A stretch of DNA of 22,500 nt. It comes from Chromera velia. Lineage: Eukaryota; Sar; Chromeraceae. The translations under genes were made by a program, and so were the position numbers. Every line of letters starts with the position of its first letter. Position 1 is the stretch's first letter. Shown here piece after piece: positions 10,370-21,644 of this stretch. The stretch is from the NCBI GenBank assembly GCA_018398765.1, contig JAHBMJ010001746.1:79363-101862 (forward strand). Reading direction: 5' to 3'. The notes under the pieces were generated by a model that was given only the letters and a program-made list of their open reading frames with translations, did not search any database and had not been told where the DNA came from.

Positions 10370-10370
10370 N
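10370..10370. other. single-N assembly gap
   Basis: The only ambiguous base in the window, placed between a C run and the exact restart of the preceding 685 bp. It marks a scaffolding or gap-closing join rather than a biological position. Confidence 0.9.
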
Positions 10371-11055
10371 CTACTGCATGAAAGGAAATCAATATCGACT
10401 TCCTACGACCGAAAAAGAGAACCGGACCCCTGCTGTGAAACTTATATATCATAATTAAATATATACTAGAATATATATCTAGAAATACATATAGTCTTTA
10501 CTTAAAGTCCCACGGTATTATTTTAGCCACGATGTTACCGCTTTTTTTGTTGCTCACGGTATAATTGATGAAAGTGATTAACAACTACTATGTGTAGTCA
10601 CATTCAATAGTGTCACTATTAGTCTGTCCAAGAAGAGCACACTGTTGACTCCTCCGACAGATGAATATGCATGAGCCATAGCATGAACCTCTAATCTACT
10701 CGAAGGTTGAACATCTTTGAATGTCTATACTGTCTGCTTCAAGGTTTTACCACGGTGGGTGGTAACTGAAATTGGTCTTTTAATGGTATACGTATCTGGC
10801 TAGGTATCTGGCTGCCCGTCGTCCCAGAATAGATGTTGAACACATAGCATTTATCCATGCATGCCTTTCCAGAAGTGTTTCAGGCATGTTGAGAGATAAA
10901 ACACAACTACCCAATGATGCAAGCGCTTAATTTGTGTCTTTGTTGTGTTTTACAACCATATATTGATTCCTATTACTGCTACCAGTTCTTTTGGAATGCT
11001 CCCAACAGCACGAAATACCGTCTTACCAATGTTACCATCTCTCTCATCCCCCCCC
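10371..11055. repeat. 685-bp exact duplication, copy 2
   Basis: The exact repeat of 9685-10369. Here the C run continues to 12 bases and leads into unique sequence, so this copy looks like the correct junction. Copy 1 then looks like an overlapping contig end. Confidence 0.93.
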
Positions 11056-11321
11056 CCCCTCTTTCCCTCCTCCAAACACTCTCTGTTGATATTTCATATC
11101 TCCTCCTTCCTCCCAACACTCAAGCACTTCTGTTTCCCTGTCTCTTCGTCAGCCCTGCCTTCATACATCTTCCTTGATGCTGCAGGGCTCTTTGATAGCA
11201 AGCGAATGGATGCATAGGCGTTGCAAAGGCTCTGATATCTTCAATTCAAATGCATCGATCGACCCGACCGAACCCCAATCACTTGCATGTCATTCAGCCT
11301 AATTTTCGATAGATGTATCGA

Positions 11322-12844
11322 TCATCTTCTCTTCTTGTTCGGATTCTTCCAGGGAAGATCCTTCGGCCCCAGACCGCAGCAGTTCGTGTGCTCCCGGTAG
11401 TACTCAGCACGTGCGTCTTCAGAGAGATTCTGCAATATAATCAGTCAGTCAAAAGGAAAGAAATTAATATCCATCACGTGGTGAATGCAGCTAGGCCGAA
11501 AGGAAGAACGACCAGACCATTTCATTGCCATTTCCCAAAAGAACCCCCCCGATCGAGGGAGGGAGGGCCTTCCTTGCATTGAATATGCCAGACAGCTAGA
11601 CGTACAGGGACGCTGTTTCAGTCATCATGCAGATTCACTCTCAAGAGGCAAAGCTTTAGGATTAGCAGACTTCACATTGCTCTCTCTGCGTTTCTTTTCA
11701 ATCTGCTGCCCTCTAGCTGTCTATGAAAGAAAGAGATCCCACAATTAATGAACGGAGAGATCGATCGAGCATACCCCAATGCATCTTCCTTGAATGAGGG
11801 ACGGGCCCTCGCCACAGTCCTTTTCCTGCTGTGCTCCCTTTCCTCTCTCCCCCCCCCCCTTCTCACCTGAAGACACTCCGCCAGGGTCTCATACCCCAGA
11901 GCGAAGAAGGAAGGCTTCTCGTTCGAGTGCCCGTTCCTGTTCGGGGCGCTTCTGTAAATGTGGGAGACCCGCTTTTTTAGCTCGGCCTCGACGTACTGCA
12001 TGCATGCATGCACATTCAATTTGAAAAAGGTTCTCAAATTCTTCAACTGGTCGTTCCGTACATTTTCCGGCATGCAGACTGCATATCGACAGAAACCGGA
12101 TGACGCTCACTCTTTTTGTCTAGCACTTCTTAGGGATGAAGTCAGTCAGCCAAGGCCCCCTTTCTTGATTGATAGTCTCCGTAGGAGAAACACCTAGCTC
12201 TCCCATACGATGCTCTTCAAATTCAAATGCAAAGAAAGACACATGCTTGACTGACCTTCAGAATATGCGGTTTCCCACCCAGCACCAGCGCTCGCACCTC
12301 CGCGCTGACTCTGGTCACACGCCCCTGGTTGAAGATGTCCTTGCCCTTCCCGTCATTTCCCAGAATCAGAGACGCAAATTTGCTCTCCCTCAGGACCATA
12401 TCTGTTCTCTTCATATCCCGCAGTGCACCCATCAAAGACGCAAATCCATCCGACATCGGAGACTCCATCTTGACTGTCACCGACCCACGAGACACACCCT
12501 CCTCGAGCAAACGCACAAACGAACTGCCATCCGGGGCAGAAATCAGGCGATCGACGAGGTCGGCCGTCAACTCCTCTTGCAGTGCCCTCTTCTGCGGCTT
12601 TCTTCGCCTCTCGTAGTCAACCGCGTACCTTGATCGAACGAAGTCCCGGGCCTGGCATACAAACAGTCAAGTTTGCAGTGAAGAGTAGAAGCATGTACAT
12701 TCGTGTGCTATCAACAGGGGAAAATCGGCCTTTCATTTTCGCTGCGGGAGAGCGCGCAATGCAGAAAAGGGAACAAGAAGTCGGGGAATGGTTGCAGCGG
12801 AAGAACGGAAAAGAACACAAAAAGCTCCAGAGACCTCCCTCTCG

Positions 12845-12878
<34 letters not shown>

Positions 12879-15800
12879 GAAGAGAAGAGGGCTAGGGCCC
12901 CTCTTTCCGTATATTATGAATACGTAGTTTCTTTTCTCGCTTGCTCCTCTTTTTTTTAGGTGAAGGGAGTGGAGTCCATCGATCAGAGCGGAAGAAAAAT
13001 AGACAAGAAGCAGAAGGAGTACAGAGTATTTCTTGTCAGTCTTTTTGTATTCCTCCACAATTCCCTGATGCAATTCCCCTTTGTTTCAATATGAATGTCC
13101 TAGCAATCCCACACACCTCTGTTTCCGACAGATCCAGGTGGATCAGGTCTTTGATCAGCATCTGTCGTTTCTCTCCGTCCACTCTCGAAGCCTTGTCGGG
13201 ATGCAGCAGAGCCTGCACACACATGACATTATATTTAGCATTACGAACATCACACAACATACCGATGGAATGAAATGCAACGGGAGCCGAACGGGGAAAG
13301 AAATCCAAAAGAAAGCAGAAAAGAACAAGAGGTGGAAGAACTGAAGCAGAAGACAAAAAGAATGAGAAAAGAAAAGAGAGAGAGAAGAACACCTCCATGC
13401 TCCACAACGGACCTGGACGATGGCAAACAGGAAGAAGCGATCCAGAGCTTCACTTGAGGGCAATCCGAGTGCAGCCACGATTCCCTCAGGCGTCACTTCA
13501 GGAAGGCCGCTGAAAGAGGCCGGAGGGGCGTCATCGACAGCAAGACGGAGCAACTCAGGGAGGACGGTCATTGGTTCCAGGTACCTGCACAGGGCACAGG
13601 GAACCAACAAGCAGAACACAGTCTCTCTCCCTCTTCAGACAGTCAAATTGTGAGGCACATTATTTTATTCAGAACTGCAGCATCGACTCGAATTTCGCGA
13701 TCAAAGTCACTATACGAGGGGCTTGACTGATCCTGAAACTCGGCAAAAAGCGAGCAAATGACCTCCCGCGATCGTCTCCTCTCGATCTGACTTCATTATC
13801 AGTCTGAAACCAAGGCGGCAAAGCAAACAGGTCAAATTGCAGTCTGCGCGTGTCTCTCTTGACTAACCGACCAGAAGGACAACTTGACTTTGTTGTGAGT
13901 ACACATCACGTTCCTCCCTCAGTTCGAAGTTCATTCCCGTCACTATCAATCATATCAATTCACCCCTGACTGATTGACTGACTGACTGACCAGAAGGATC
14001 CCCTCAATCTGTCAAACAGCCGAGTGTCCACGTTCAAATCGTCACAGTGCCTGATGGCCTCCCCAGTCTGCAAGTCGTCATCCTGCTCTGCGGGCGGCAG
14101 CTTCGTCCCCCTTCCTTCAAGGTCGACTCCCAACAGCTGACAGAGCATCTTCTCCCTCCTATCCCCCTTCTCGTCTGCCTGGCTTTCCTGCTTCAGTACC
14201 CGACGAATGGCCTGGTGAATCTCAAATGCGAACAGGGCACGCAGGATTGCTGGGAGCCCTCCTGAAGACAGGAATGTCTTCCCCTCCCCTTCTCCACGCA
14301 GAAGGCGAAGGAGGGGGGAGATCATATTTGTCAGCCCATTGTTCACCTGCATGCATAGAGGCATGACAGAAAAGGAAAATGACAGAAAGTTGGAGGAAAA
14401 AGATTTGAATCCTTGTTGTTGTTGATGTATCCGCCGGCTGCTCCATCAGCGAACGCGATTGTTTCTTTGCACTCTCAGAGCTCACGACTGCAAAAATGAT
14501 GAGCCCGATTCTCTCAAGCCGAAAATGAAGAAGACAGCCCTGCGGATTTCCGTGACTGACCAGACCGACCAGGTCGCCTGACCGACATCGCAAAAAAGAA
14601 ACTTCAAGCGTCAATTATGCGGCAATACACCAAAACCTCTGACTCAGAGACTAAGAGACTGCCTGACTGACCAGGTAGAAGGACAAAGAGAGCCCGTCCG
14701 CCTCCCTGAGCTTCTGCATCGTCACGTGAGGCATCACATAACCGAAATGGTCTCCGATCGAGGACTCAAACGACTGCAGGTAGACAGGCAAGAAGGAAGG
14801 AGCAGAAGTTTGTACGCAGCGCGCCCGAAAGAAACCAGAGGAAAGGAAGGGGAACAAAAGGAGCTTTTCAAAAATGGTTTGTTCCGTTCTGACTGTCAGT
14901 AGGTTTCTTTGCAGCTCTGTCGAAAAAACAAATCATTTAACCATTCCTGGAATGTGTAGAGCAACAAAAGGAGAGCTCAATGCTCCACTCAGAACTTGCA
15001 GAGCAGAAAAATTTTCTTCATGAAACAAGGGACACCCAAATCTGTACAATAAAGATCTCCCGGGAAGTGCGAGCAGACGGGTGGCAGGATCAAGAAACAA
15101 ATACTAAAACTTCTCCACGATGGAGCCTCAGTCTATCTGTCTGACTGACCTTGACTGCCGATTTGAAGTGCGTGACCATGCACTCGGATCTGCCCACCTC
15201 CACCGAGACCGCCCCCCTCTTTCCAGACCCCGCCAGTGCGACTGCTGACCCCATCGAGAGCGCCCCTGCCACCAGTGTGTAGGCCAGGCTTCTAGGAACC
15301 TCCGCAAGGACCCTGCAGGAATTAAGTTTCAAAATGGGGATTCATTGACATGGAGACGTGCTTTGAGATACAAAACAAGAATGAATGCGAATTTGGGGAT
15401 AATCGGAGAGAGGAGGTAACACCACCGACACGTACTTGTGAGCCAGTGCACTATTTTGTGTGGCCGAATTTCTCTGTATGTTCGATTGAGTATTCCCCGA
15501 GCACAGATGCCCCTTTGTCTTTACGATGAGATTCTGCACAACCTTCACGAGGCGTTGCCGGATCAGCGCTCAAAATACAATGGTGGTACAGAAAACAGCG
15601 ACTACGGCAAATCCTCGCGCTCATCCATCTATGCATGCATGCATCCATCCATCCATGAATGAATGATTTCTTCCTTCCTTCCTTCCTTCCTTTCTTCGGA
15701 CCTTCGCATTCCAATGCTCGCTGTGTATTCGAGGAGGACCTTCCCGTGCTTCTGGAGGAAATCCTGGACGCGGGGGTCGTCAAACACGGGGATCGCGTTG

Positions 15801-16236
15801 TCGATTCTCTTTTTGAGCCCGGGAGCCTCCAAGGTGCTCCCATCGGATGACCCCGCCATGGCTGCACAGATGGATGGGTGGGTGGGTGGATACATTCACT
15901 CATTCTTCCGTGAATCCTTCCTTCATGTGATTGAATCTTCCTTTTTGTCTGACCAAAAGAATCAGTCGGCCACTAGTAATCCCTCGCCAGAAACGGAGCA
16001 GGAAGGAGCCACGAATGTGAATTGCGTCACAGAGAGTTAACGAGGAGAGCACAGGAGAAAGAAAGACAGCAAAAAACAGTTAGAGCATTCAGATGCCGGA
16101 TGGAACAGGAACCGCCGGCCCATGCATCACATTTTTGTTTTAGCCACTCGCATGGAAGGGAAAACAGGCAGGCAACGGAGAGAAAGGACAGAAAGAAATG
16201 GCAGGGCTTTAGAGGGTGACGGAGAGAACGATAACG

Positions 16237-16267
<31 letters not shown>

Positions 16268-19200
16268 ACGAACGAAAGAAAAATGCTCCAAGAGAGAGCC
16301 GGAGAGAATTCAGAAGGGACTTGCCTGCAATCAAAATGTCCGACAGAGACACAAAGCAGCCCGGCAACAGCTCATCGACTCTCCATGTCATCGGGTCAGG
16401 GAAGTCTCCAACCTGCACGAATCATCATTCTTGTCACGCAAGCGTGCACGCATACATCAATCACTTCCTCGAACTGTCCGCATGGATGCATGGCTGGCTG
16501 TCCTGATGGAGCATTTATTGAGCGATTGCGACACGAATAGATACATGGACAGAAGGTAGAGACAAAGCGTATGTGGATAAAGGGATGCGAGAAAAAAACG
16601 AGAGGGGGGATACAGTCACGCACTGCGCCCCGCTTCTCTTTTGAGGGGAATTCTGCCAGCTCCTTTGGTTCATCACATACTCATTTCCTGGAACGACTGC
16701 ATGGGTCAACAAAAGAGATTTCTGAAACTGAAAGCAGATCTGTTTGCCACCTTTTCTTTCGAACACTCAGGCGACTCTTACAAAAGATTCTGTCAAGCCA
16801 TCATGTCTCTCCCCTCCTCCTTTGACGTTTTCCTTTCTTTTGTTTTTTCTTGAGTCCCACCGAGGTCTCTGCTGGGTGACGTACCGGGGAAGAGCAGGCA
16901 ACCCCGACGATATTCAGAGTCTGCAGAATGTGGACGGCAGAGAAATGGTCGAACAAGGGATCCTCCGACATAGCACAAACAGCCCGGATCCCCTCCAGGG
17001 TGGTGGAGAGGGAGTAGAAGGATCTGCAGACATGCAGACGGACAGGCAGGAATTCAGAGGGTGCGTGTGAGGTGAATACACACACGACTATTCAGCGTCA
17101 TAAAATGCATTGCATCAAACAACGAGGACGGAGAAGCAGCCTGAAAGAAAGCCTGTATGAACATAATTCAACATGAGATCAACCAAGACCCGAAAAAAAA
17201 AAAAAAAAAACATGAAGTCAACCAAGACCCGAAAAAAAAAAAACACGAAGTCAACCAAGACCCGGCTGGTCCGATGGTGAGAGATTCAGACCAGCAGACA
17301 GGCAAGCAGGCAAACGATCTTTCTGGGTGACTTTTTGCGGCCTGTCTGCCTGACTACGTGGATGATTCACTAGGCTAGCCGCAAACTGACTTTGAGTGTG
17401 AAGAGTCGTCAATGCCCTCAAGCTCGTGGAGGTGTGCTGCCATCTGCCTCACTGCAGCGCGTGCCTGCTCGTCGAAGTCGACACCTGCATGCATGTGTTA
17501 CATATACAAAAGTAGATACAGACACAGACAGGACTGTGCATGCTTGGAGTAAATGGGGTGAAAAGGGGGTTGGTGAATACCGAGGACGATTGTCGACCCC
17601 GATGATGGCTCTCCACGTCTTTTAAAATTCTGTTTGAGTGGGGAGGGCAATCTCAGAACGGGACTCATGCAGCCCACCCGCTCTTCGAGGGGGCTACACA
17701 GGGCTCCTTGCATGGGAGTGTGCCGGTGCATGGGTAGTTAGAATGAATGCATGGGGGTATTAGGAAGCACCGAGCGGAAATTTCGCTCGGCACACGAGCC
17801 TGGACACCATCCATGCAGTCTGGTTGACAGGACATGAACATCGGCTGCATGCAACAATTGAAGTCAACTGAACCTATTGATTGAGTGACCTACCTGCCGC
17901 AACAGCGCGCCGGGCCAGTCCCTTCGCGTTCCTGCTGGAAACCTCAACTTTCCTCAAGTACTCTGCTTGCTGTGCGCTGTTCAAACTCTGCACCCTGTCT
18001 TCGTTCGCAATCTCCTGCAGGCAAAGAGGCAGCCAGGCAGGCCGACAGCGAGATGGAGACGGAAGACATAAGCAAAACACAAGAGTGAGCATGCCCCCAT
18101 TCACCCAGACAAACGCCGTCAATCCCACATCATGACTTGAAAACAAAACATGTGTATCAATCAGTCACATCCAGGTGAGTGTCCATCCCGTCCTTGACTT
18201 ACCTGCGGATCCGTCCGAATTGTTATGGAAGCCCCTTAATTTGCTTTTTTGTTTCAATGCATGGATCCTACCTACGTACCTACCTGCAGCTGTCTGGCGA
18301 TGGATAGTTGGGATCTCTGCAGGGAGCGCTTCATGAACTCGAGGCGTCCTGCCAGAGGGGCACCGGGAGCGATGAGCGAGGCTGCGTCTTTCTGTCTGGA
18401 CAAAAGACTCTGCTCAAGCTCCTCGAAGTACGAGACCATCCGAGCCATCTCCTCGGATGCCCTCTCAGTTCCAACCACGCGGAGCAACTTCATCTGCATG
18501 CAAATATAAGAGATAGTCAATTTGCACTGTTATGAGTGCTTTCCATCAAAGCAGAAGCAACGTTCCGACCCGACAGAAGTCGTCTACGATTGTGCTTTTG
18601 ATTACAACCAAATGGGAGGGTTTCTACTTGCAAAAAAGAAAAGACAGGTCGAGCTAGACGGATTGAGGGAGAACGAAAATGCCCCCCCCGTTATTCGCTG
18701 AATGTTCCGACCTGTCGAATGAACTCCGTCAATCTGTCTCCCAAAAGAGAGCACAGAGAGTCGAGAGACACGCCCTCGCCCTCATGTATGCTCAGACACG
18801 CAACCCTCTCCTCCACCCCTTCGTCGTTGGAGCGGCAGAGGAACACAGAGAGATCCTCCAACCGCACACCCCTGCCCTCTGTCTGGAAGTCGACCCAAAA
18901 AAGGTTACGCCCTGAAGAAGAAGAAAAAGAAGAAGAGTAGCAAGAGCATGAATAAGTCTCCATAAAAACACGTACGTGCATTCTGAGGCATTCATTCACC
19001 CATCAATTGGCCCATCGATCAGTCGAGCATCTGAGCAAGAAACGGTTCCATCACCAGAATAGAACAGGGAAATGAGGCCACTCGGAAAGGAAAGGAGAGA
19101 ATGGAAGGACAGAACGATGAACCTCCTTTCACGTTGATGGTGTCGGAAGCCGGAGACCAGGGATGACTCTTCAGGATCTTAAGTGGTGCCCCGTCTCTGT

Positions 19201-21644
19201 CTCCGTCTCCATCTTTGCTTGTAGAAGAAGCGAAAGCCTTCAACATCAACGCTCCCTTCAGGCCGTCGTCTTTGAACATTTCTGAAATCAGACCGGCTGC
19301 CTGCACGAGACATGATCCAGTGAAAGGGAAAGGGGCATGGGGGGGAAAAACATTGAAAAGCATTCCAGGTAGGTCTGATGCACAGTCGTTGTGAAGCTCT
19401 GCGACTCATGCAGGCATACACTACGTTGTTGGGACATTTCTTATTGTCCTCTCTCTTGATTGGAGGCCTCAGAAGAAAAGGGGAGAAACCGGGGATCCTC
19501 TGCGAATGGATAGAAATCCCCGCGCCCTGACTTTTTGGGTCTCGAACCGCAACCGAATGGCCTGGCCTGGGGACAATTTTTGTGTTCCCTTCTAATCGAC
19601 TCTGACTGACCGTCTTCGGATCTGTTTCACGAGCGGAGATGTCGAGCAACTCTGCGTGACCGCCTGTGTTGAACTGCATCAGTCGCATTAGCAGGCTTCG
19701 CATGAAAACAAAATGCAGAATAGAGACATATGTCGGCCGCAAATGGAAGAAAGAAGGAAAAAGAGGTACATGAGACGCAGAATGACGAAAGGAAGATCAA
19801 CTTTTCAGTCGAGAGGACAGAAGAATTCAGCGAGACAGCTTGAAGACTGTACTAAGCAGTCAGTCTGCAGTTCATCTGTCGGTGTCACGCCTGCCTACGC
19901 AACGACAAGGAAGAGTCCAGAGAAGATCGAAAGGAAGCAAATCATTCCCGGGTAGTGGTACTGGATCAGTGAGTGAGTGTGGCACACAAGGAATTCAACT
20001 CCTTGTCAATTTCCTGCGCTGCATTTCCTCTCTCCCATCCCCTCACTGTCTCCTTCTCTCATCCTCTTCGCTTCTTTCAGAAGCACACTTCAAGAAATTA
20101 TTCTCATTCAACTCTCATGTGATGGATCTACCCGTCGAACCACCATCCTTCCCCTCGGGTAGATGACTCACCTGGAGGAGCGAAGAGACTGCCCGCGTGT
20201 CCGGTTGAGCAACTGAGGTGAACAGCCGAACAGCACGGGATGCAACAGGACGCCCCCCCCCAGTGATGTGCTCTGCTGCCTTGTCTGCCGCAGCAAGCGT
20301 CTGGGCCTGCAGGTCGAAGGCAGACAGAAAGAAAATGGGAATTTAATGAAACTGAGTGCAGCACTCAACTAATTCGTCGTGTGTGATAGAAAGGAGAGAG
20401 AAAAGCATGCATACGAGCTAGGTCCACGAGGGGATCTGACAGCCTGAGGGACATCGCGAGTGTTGCACAGAGAGAGGTGTCAAGTTCCACTACAGCACAG
20501 CCCAGCCATAGGTTTGCATATGCTTGTAGGATTGTAGGAGCGACGCTCTCGACTGACCATATCCCACACATCTCCATCAGAAATTGTGATCAATCTGATG
20601 GGCTCAGGAGAAGGGGGTAGTGCAGAGCAGAGAATCGGGAAGAGGCCCGACATGTTCGTGCCCCCCCTTGCCGTCAGAGGGAGGCTCTCGAGGCCCTTCA
20701 CCGTCGTCCTGTGGAGCTCTGAAGTGCTGTCGAAGCAGATGAGGCATACTGGGTCGCTGTCTGCATGAGAAACCATGAACAAGGAGACAAGATGCTTGCA
20801 TACTTACCCTTTTGACAACAACCATCCCGAATACAGAAACACGGCCTCGTCAGAGGGGAGGGAAAGGGAACGAGACATTAGAACTATCCACAGGAGAGAG
20901 ACAGGCCCTCCTTCCATACACAAGACCGGCGCGGGCATGCAACCTTTCTTTTCTTCTTACTTTACCCGTCCACCGAAGTCGTTTTGCGAGCGAAGAAATC
21001 AAAGACAGACTGAAGGCCTCTGAAAGCTATTTATTGCACCAGAGCAGCGAAAGTGCCTCTTCAACGTTCACACACGGGAAGAGTGAGGAAGAGACAACAT
21101 TTCAGTTTTCAACTCCAGCAAAGCAGCTGTGTCTCCTGCTCACCCTCGTATCCCATCTGCCAGAGCGTGTGCGGGAGCGTTATCTGAACGGTCCGCTGCA
21201 CATTCTGTCCCATCGACCCGGAGCGATCCATGACGACAAACACAGCAGGACGCCTGGACACTGGGTGCCTGTTGGAAGAATTGGCTTGCTGCGTTGCCCT
21301 TCCACTTTTGCCATGGGACTTCTTTTGTGTTTCAATTTGCTGCTCCAGTGCTTGTAGAGCGTCTGGGGAAATCTCGAAAGAGGCAATCAGCCCCTTCGGT
21401 TCTCTGTGACAGAAGACTTTCCTGCAGTCAGAAGAATGTATCCACACTGTGAACAAGAGCCGAGGAGAGGAAAGGTTGCGGAAAAGGGACACAACTCAAA
21501 CAACAGCCGACAGCGTATCGGTTTGCTTGCATGGATAGAAAGATGCCGCCCGACTCACAGGGAAGTATCCTTTCCGTCCTCTGCATCGATCATCATCGCG
21601 TCAGATCCATTTGGTGACACTGAGTCCCTCGAGTCGGAGTCCAT
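11322..21644 (-). CDS. large VWA-domain protein, complete, about 21 exons
   Basis: Minus-strand exons: 21644-21559, 21421-21144, 20760-20558, 20306-20172, 19673-19611, 19300-19123, 18911-18712, 18493-18284, 18014-17894, 17484-17391, 17023-16885, 16412-16325, 15861-15702, 15312-15150, 14773-14672, 14346-13991, 13584-13413, 13212-13117, 12651-12256, 11995-11867, 11429-11322 (TGA). The total of 3477 nt encodes 1158 residues, and every junction keeps phase. Residues 1-29 are acidic and Ser/Asp-rich. A VWA domain follows (about 86-255) with MIDAS residues D94-x-S96-x-S98, T156 and D183 (in S-D-G-D), so divalent-metal-dependent ligand binding is expected. Residues 256-1158 hold mostly helical-looking, hydrophobic-patterned sequence with a Glu/Arg-rich stretch (about 382-490). 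The C-terminal tail is basic, with Lys-Lys-Arg-Arg as the last four residues, possibly a nuclear signal. There is no signal peptide or membrane segment, so it is probably intracellular. I do not recognise the C-terminal family. Eighteen of 20 acceptors are TGCAG. Confidence 0.87.
11996..12013. repeat. TGCA tandem run forming a splice acceptor
   Basis: Four TGCA units on the plus strand; on the minus strand the last of them is the TGCAG acceptor of the second-last exon of the VWA gene (exon starts at 11995). Confidence 0.8.
12846..12879. repeat. (TGAT)n microsatellite
   Basis: About eight perfect units, in the intron between exons 18 and 19 of the 21-exon VWA gene model (12652-13116). Confidence 0.92.
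15436..15533 (-). other. alternative or decoy exon in the VWA gene
   Basis: A TGTGCAG acceptor and a GTACGT donor bound 98 bp that stay open for 32 codons. It fits the gene only if exon 13 ends early at 15740 (AAG|GTCCTC, phase 0), and its end phase (2) then matches the next exon. That isoform would swap about 13 residues for 33. The direct join 15702 to 15312 gives a smoother protein, so I left this exon out of the main model. Confidence 0.35.
15668..15693. repeat. TTCC microsatellite beside a splice donor
   Basis: TTCC units starting about 8 bp inside the intron after the exon 13 donor (15701, minus strand). Confidence 0.9.
15862..16324 (-). other. GC-AG intron (intron 12 of the VWA gene)
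   Basis: The donor reads G|GCAAGT at 16324. It joins in phase 1 to a TGCAG acceptor ending at 15862, giving an Ala codon and an uninterrupted frame. The nearest GT (four bases on) leads into the wrong phase. AG|GCAAGT is the usual form of the minor GC-AG class of spliceosomal intron. Confidence 0.8.
16236..16282. repeat. AAAG/AACG microsatellite
   Basis: AAAG units with two AACG interruptions, inside the GC-AG intron of the VWA gene. Confidence 0.9.
17171..17265. repeat. three-copy tandem repeat with poly-A spacers
   Basis: Three near-identical copies of a 20-base core (GAAGTCAACCAAGACCC and flanks) start near 17172, 17211 and 17244. The first two are each followed by an A run of about 19 and 12 bases. 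It lies in the intron between exons 10 and 11 of the VWA gene. The unequal A runs point to replication slippage or short insertions with A tails. Confidence 0.85.
19611..21421 (-). other. VWA domain-coding exons 2-5
   Basis: Exon 2 encodes the first strand and D-R-S-G-S. Exon 3 carries the G-G-T-N loop and the T-I-S-D-G-D strand. Exons 4 and 5 supply the last strands and a G-G-H loop where VWA domains often have a Gly-Gly. Four of the five MIDAS positions are adjacent in sequence to the expected beta-strand ends, and none is substituted. Confidence 0.85.
20307..20557 (-). other. intron 3 of the VWA gene, holding a shadow open frame
   Basis: The donor is GTCAGT after the Met codon at 20560-20558; the acceptor is CTGCAG ending at 20307; phase 0 on both sides. 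The start of the intron stays open for over 50 codons in a shifted frame with plausible composition. Reading it as exon would require a frameshift, whereas the canonical splice does not. Confidence 0.75.

Larger units (their letters stand above)
8931..11047. other. AT-rich island between convergent genes
   Basis: From about 8930 the sequence changes character. The CT/GA simple repeats stop, AT content rises (TA-rich blocks near 9230 and 9760-9800), and short hairpins appear: an imperfect one at 9165-9203, a perfect 7-bp pair at 9920-9934 and another at 10061-10079. The island ends at a 12-base C run (11048-11059), after which the usual composition returns. No long open frame is present, so if it is a mobile element it is non-autonomous or decayed. 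Terminal repeats and target duplications were not found by eye. Part of its apparent length is a false duplication. Confidence 0.5.

Noticed and set aside
13873-13960. Extra exon in the VWA gene resembling the ends of neighbouring exons (TCCTTCTG before GTCGGT)
   Set aside because: No acceptor gives a matching phase, while the direct join 13991 to 13584 keeps the frame and completes a Trp codon.
19530-19560. tRNA T-arm-like GGTTCGAG on the minus strand
   Set aside because: The flanking bases do not form the T stem, and no acceptor or anticodon stem can be placed.
20365-20577. Separate exon or frameshifted continuation of the VWA domain
   Set aside because: A canonical GTCAGT-to-CTGCAG intron in phase 0 removes it and gives a better VWA ending without any frameshift.
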